From the NCBI GenBank assembly GCA_036321625.1, contig CP143259.1, positions 2,344,001 to 2,408,000 of the forward strand: a stretch of DNA of 64,000 nucleotides, written 5' to 3'. Numbering within the stretch: the first letter of the stretch is position 1; each line of letters starts with the position of its first letter. Below, piece after piece: positions 63,099 to 64,000 of the stretch. The DNA comes from Peptoniphilaceae bacterium AMB_02. Lineage in GTDB: Bacteria; Bacillota; Clostridia; Tissierellales; Peptoniphilaceae. A program made the translations under genes and the position numbers. A model generated the notes under the pieces. It did not search any database. It was not told where the DNA came from and worked only from the letters and a program-made list of their open reading frames with translations.

Positions 63099-64000
63099 AT
63101 GTCAAATGACAAATCACAACCAAAGAAAAGTAGATCTAATTCGATTCTTAATGGAATTGAAAAAGCCGGGAATGCATTGCCAGATCCCGCATTACTGTTC
63201 ATCATACTAGCATTAATAACTATGATAGTATCTTATTTTGCAGCTCAAGCAAATATGTCGGTAACCTATGATGGTGTCAATAATAAAACCGGCAATATTG
63301 AACCAATTACAGTACATGTTTATAATCTGCTTTCACTTGAAGGTTTTCATTATATGGTAACTTCAGTAATAAGCAACTTCTCAGGTTTCTTCCCTCTTGG
63401 TACTGTGTTTACAGTAGTACTTGGAGTCAGCATTTGCGAAGGAACCGGTATGTTATCGGCTCTACTTAGAAGGGCAGTTTCAAAAACTCCTCCTGCTCTT
63501 ATCTCTGCCATGGTAGTATTTCTTGGTATAATGTCCAATATAGCAAGTTCAACAGGTTATGTTGTGCTTGTCCCCTTAGGAGCTGTCATTTTTATGGCTT
63601 CAAGAAGGCATCCGATAGCAGGGCTTGCTGCGGCATATGCCGGGGTATCCGGTGGTTGGACGGCCAATCTACTATTGGGGTCTAATGATCCATTATATGC
63701 AGGTATGTCCACCCAAGCAGCTCAGATGCTTAACCCAAATTATATCGTTCAACCAACGGGAAACTGGTTTTTCATGATAGTTTCAACCTTTATGATTACC
63801 TTAATCGGTACCCTAATAACAGACAAAGTTATTGAACCAAGATTGCCCGAATATAAATTTACTGAAGAAGAGCACTCTGTAGAAATCACACAAACCGAGA
63901 AAAAGGGGATGAAATTTGCAGGAATTGCCGCATTGATTTATATTGTCATAATGGCAGTATTAATAGTACCTAAGTCAGGTCTCCTTCGTAATCCTGAAAC
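63099..64000 (+). CDS. AbgT-family transporter, N-terminal part (continues beyond right edge)
   Basis: At least 300 residues of a p-aminobenzoyl-glutamate transporter family protein. The sequence starts NSILNGIEKAGNALPDPALL and continues with FPLGTVFTVVLGVSICEGTG, FLGIMSNIASSTGYVVLVPL, LLGSNDPLYAGMSTQAA and further hydrophobic segments typical of AbgT. CAAAGGAGG lies 8 bp before the ATG. Members move p-aminobenzoyl-glutamate or dipeptide-like compounds, or export sulfonamides; the actual substrate is unknown. The window ends after about 60% of the usual length of 510. Confidence 0.92.
   Translation, partial: MSNDKSQPKKSRSNSILNGIEKAGNALPDPALLFIILALITMIVSYFAAQANMSVTYDGVNNKTGNIEPITVHVYNLLSLEGFHYMVTSVISNFSGFFPLGTVFTVVLGVSICEGTGMLSALLRRAVSKTPPALISAMVVFLGIMSNIASSTGYVVLVPLGAVIFMASRRHPIAGLAAAYAGVSGGWTANLLLGSNDPLYAGMSTQAAQMLNPNYIVQPTGNWFFMIVSTFMITLIGTLITDKVIEPRLPEYKFTEEEHSVEITQTEKKGMKFAGIAALIYIVIMAVLIVPKSGLLRNPE

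Overview
The window comes from a low-GC, strictly anaerobic Gram-positive bacterium (Bacillota; Clostridia/Tissierellia-like). I infer this from the AT-rich composition, strong AGGAGG ribosome sites, Rho-independent terminators, the gene families (selenocysteine formate dehydrogenase with a bifurcating-type diaphorase, leucine-type dehydrogenase, AbgT transporter, arginine/ornithine enzymes) and a Tn916-type relic. I cannot name the species.

Layout. 0-4.2 kb: lipoate genes (lipA, cut by the left edge, and lplA) behind two peptidase-C26 amidohydrolases, then a YczE-like membrane protein and a YfcE-like phosphodiesterase, all on the minus strand. 4.3-5.9 kb: a complete IS1182-type insertion sequence sitting inside a terminator stem-loop. 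5.9-12.4 kb: a minus-strand operon for a NuoE/NuoF/NuoG-like plus FdhF complex. FdhF is read through an in-frame UGA (selenocysteine) with an E. coli-like SECIS hairpin. A ferritin-like gene closes the operon. 13-16.9 kb: a ferric-iron-type ABC importer. 17.2-19.6 kb: thymidylate synthase and a REP-type transposase bounded by 21-bp inverted repeats. 19.7-23.4 kb: a Mn/Zn/Fe ABC importer behind a perfect 15-bp palindrome, with a DtxR-like domain fused to one permease. 23.7-28.3 kb: leucine/valine dehydrogenase, two decayed genes, a D-Ala-D-Ala carboxypeptidase-like protein and a CmpB-type membrane protein.

28.5-32.7 kb is a small island between a 45-bp duplicate of the tRNA-Val 3' half and the intact tRNA-Val. 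It holds a Tn916 orf13-type relic and an XRE regulator/PLDc_N/ABC export cassette with its own operator. 33-39 kb carries three genes each broken by one small indel (MATE, patatin, carbamate kinase), plus dCMP deaminase, a two-part chromate-type transporter and a HAD phosphatase. 38.2-47.8 kb looks like a citrulline/ornithine catabolic locus: carbamate kinase, two tandem TIGR00300-type (ornithine cyclodeaminase-like) paralogues, a Clp-type AAA+ protein with a degenerate second ATPase site, a YjiH-type transporter, ornithine carbamoyltransferase and a divergent AraC regulator with two HTH units.

47.8-50.6 kb: an FmdE-like protein, a diverged ThiM-like protein, tRNA-Ser(CGA) and a membrane-bound XRE regulator. 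51-58 kb is the most unusual region. A three-gene operon encodes a small multi-pass membrane protein, a Rossmann/TrkA-like protein with a C-terminal RyR-type domain, and a TIR-transmembrane-WD40 protein with the putative NADase glutamate. It is followed by a vgb-vat streptogramin-inactivation pair lying between two direct copies of the 3' end of the TIR gene. I suggest the TIR/RyR operon as a candidate nucleotide-signalling or defence system. 58-64 kb: DUF2200 and YdeI-like proteins, a mosaic of palindromic intergenic repeats, a CtpE-like P-type ATPase and the start of an AbgT-family transporter cut by the right edge.
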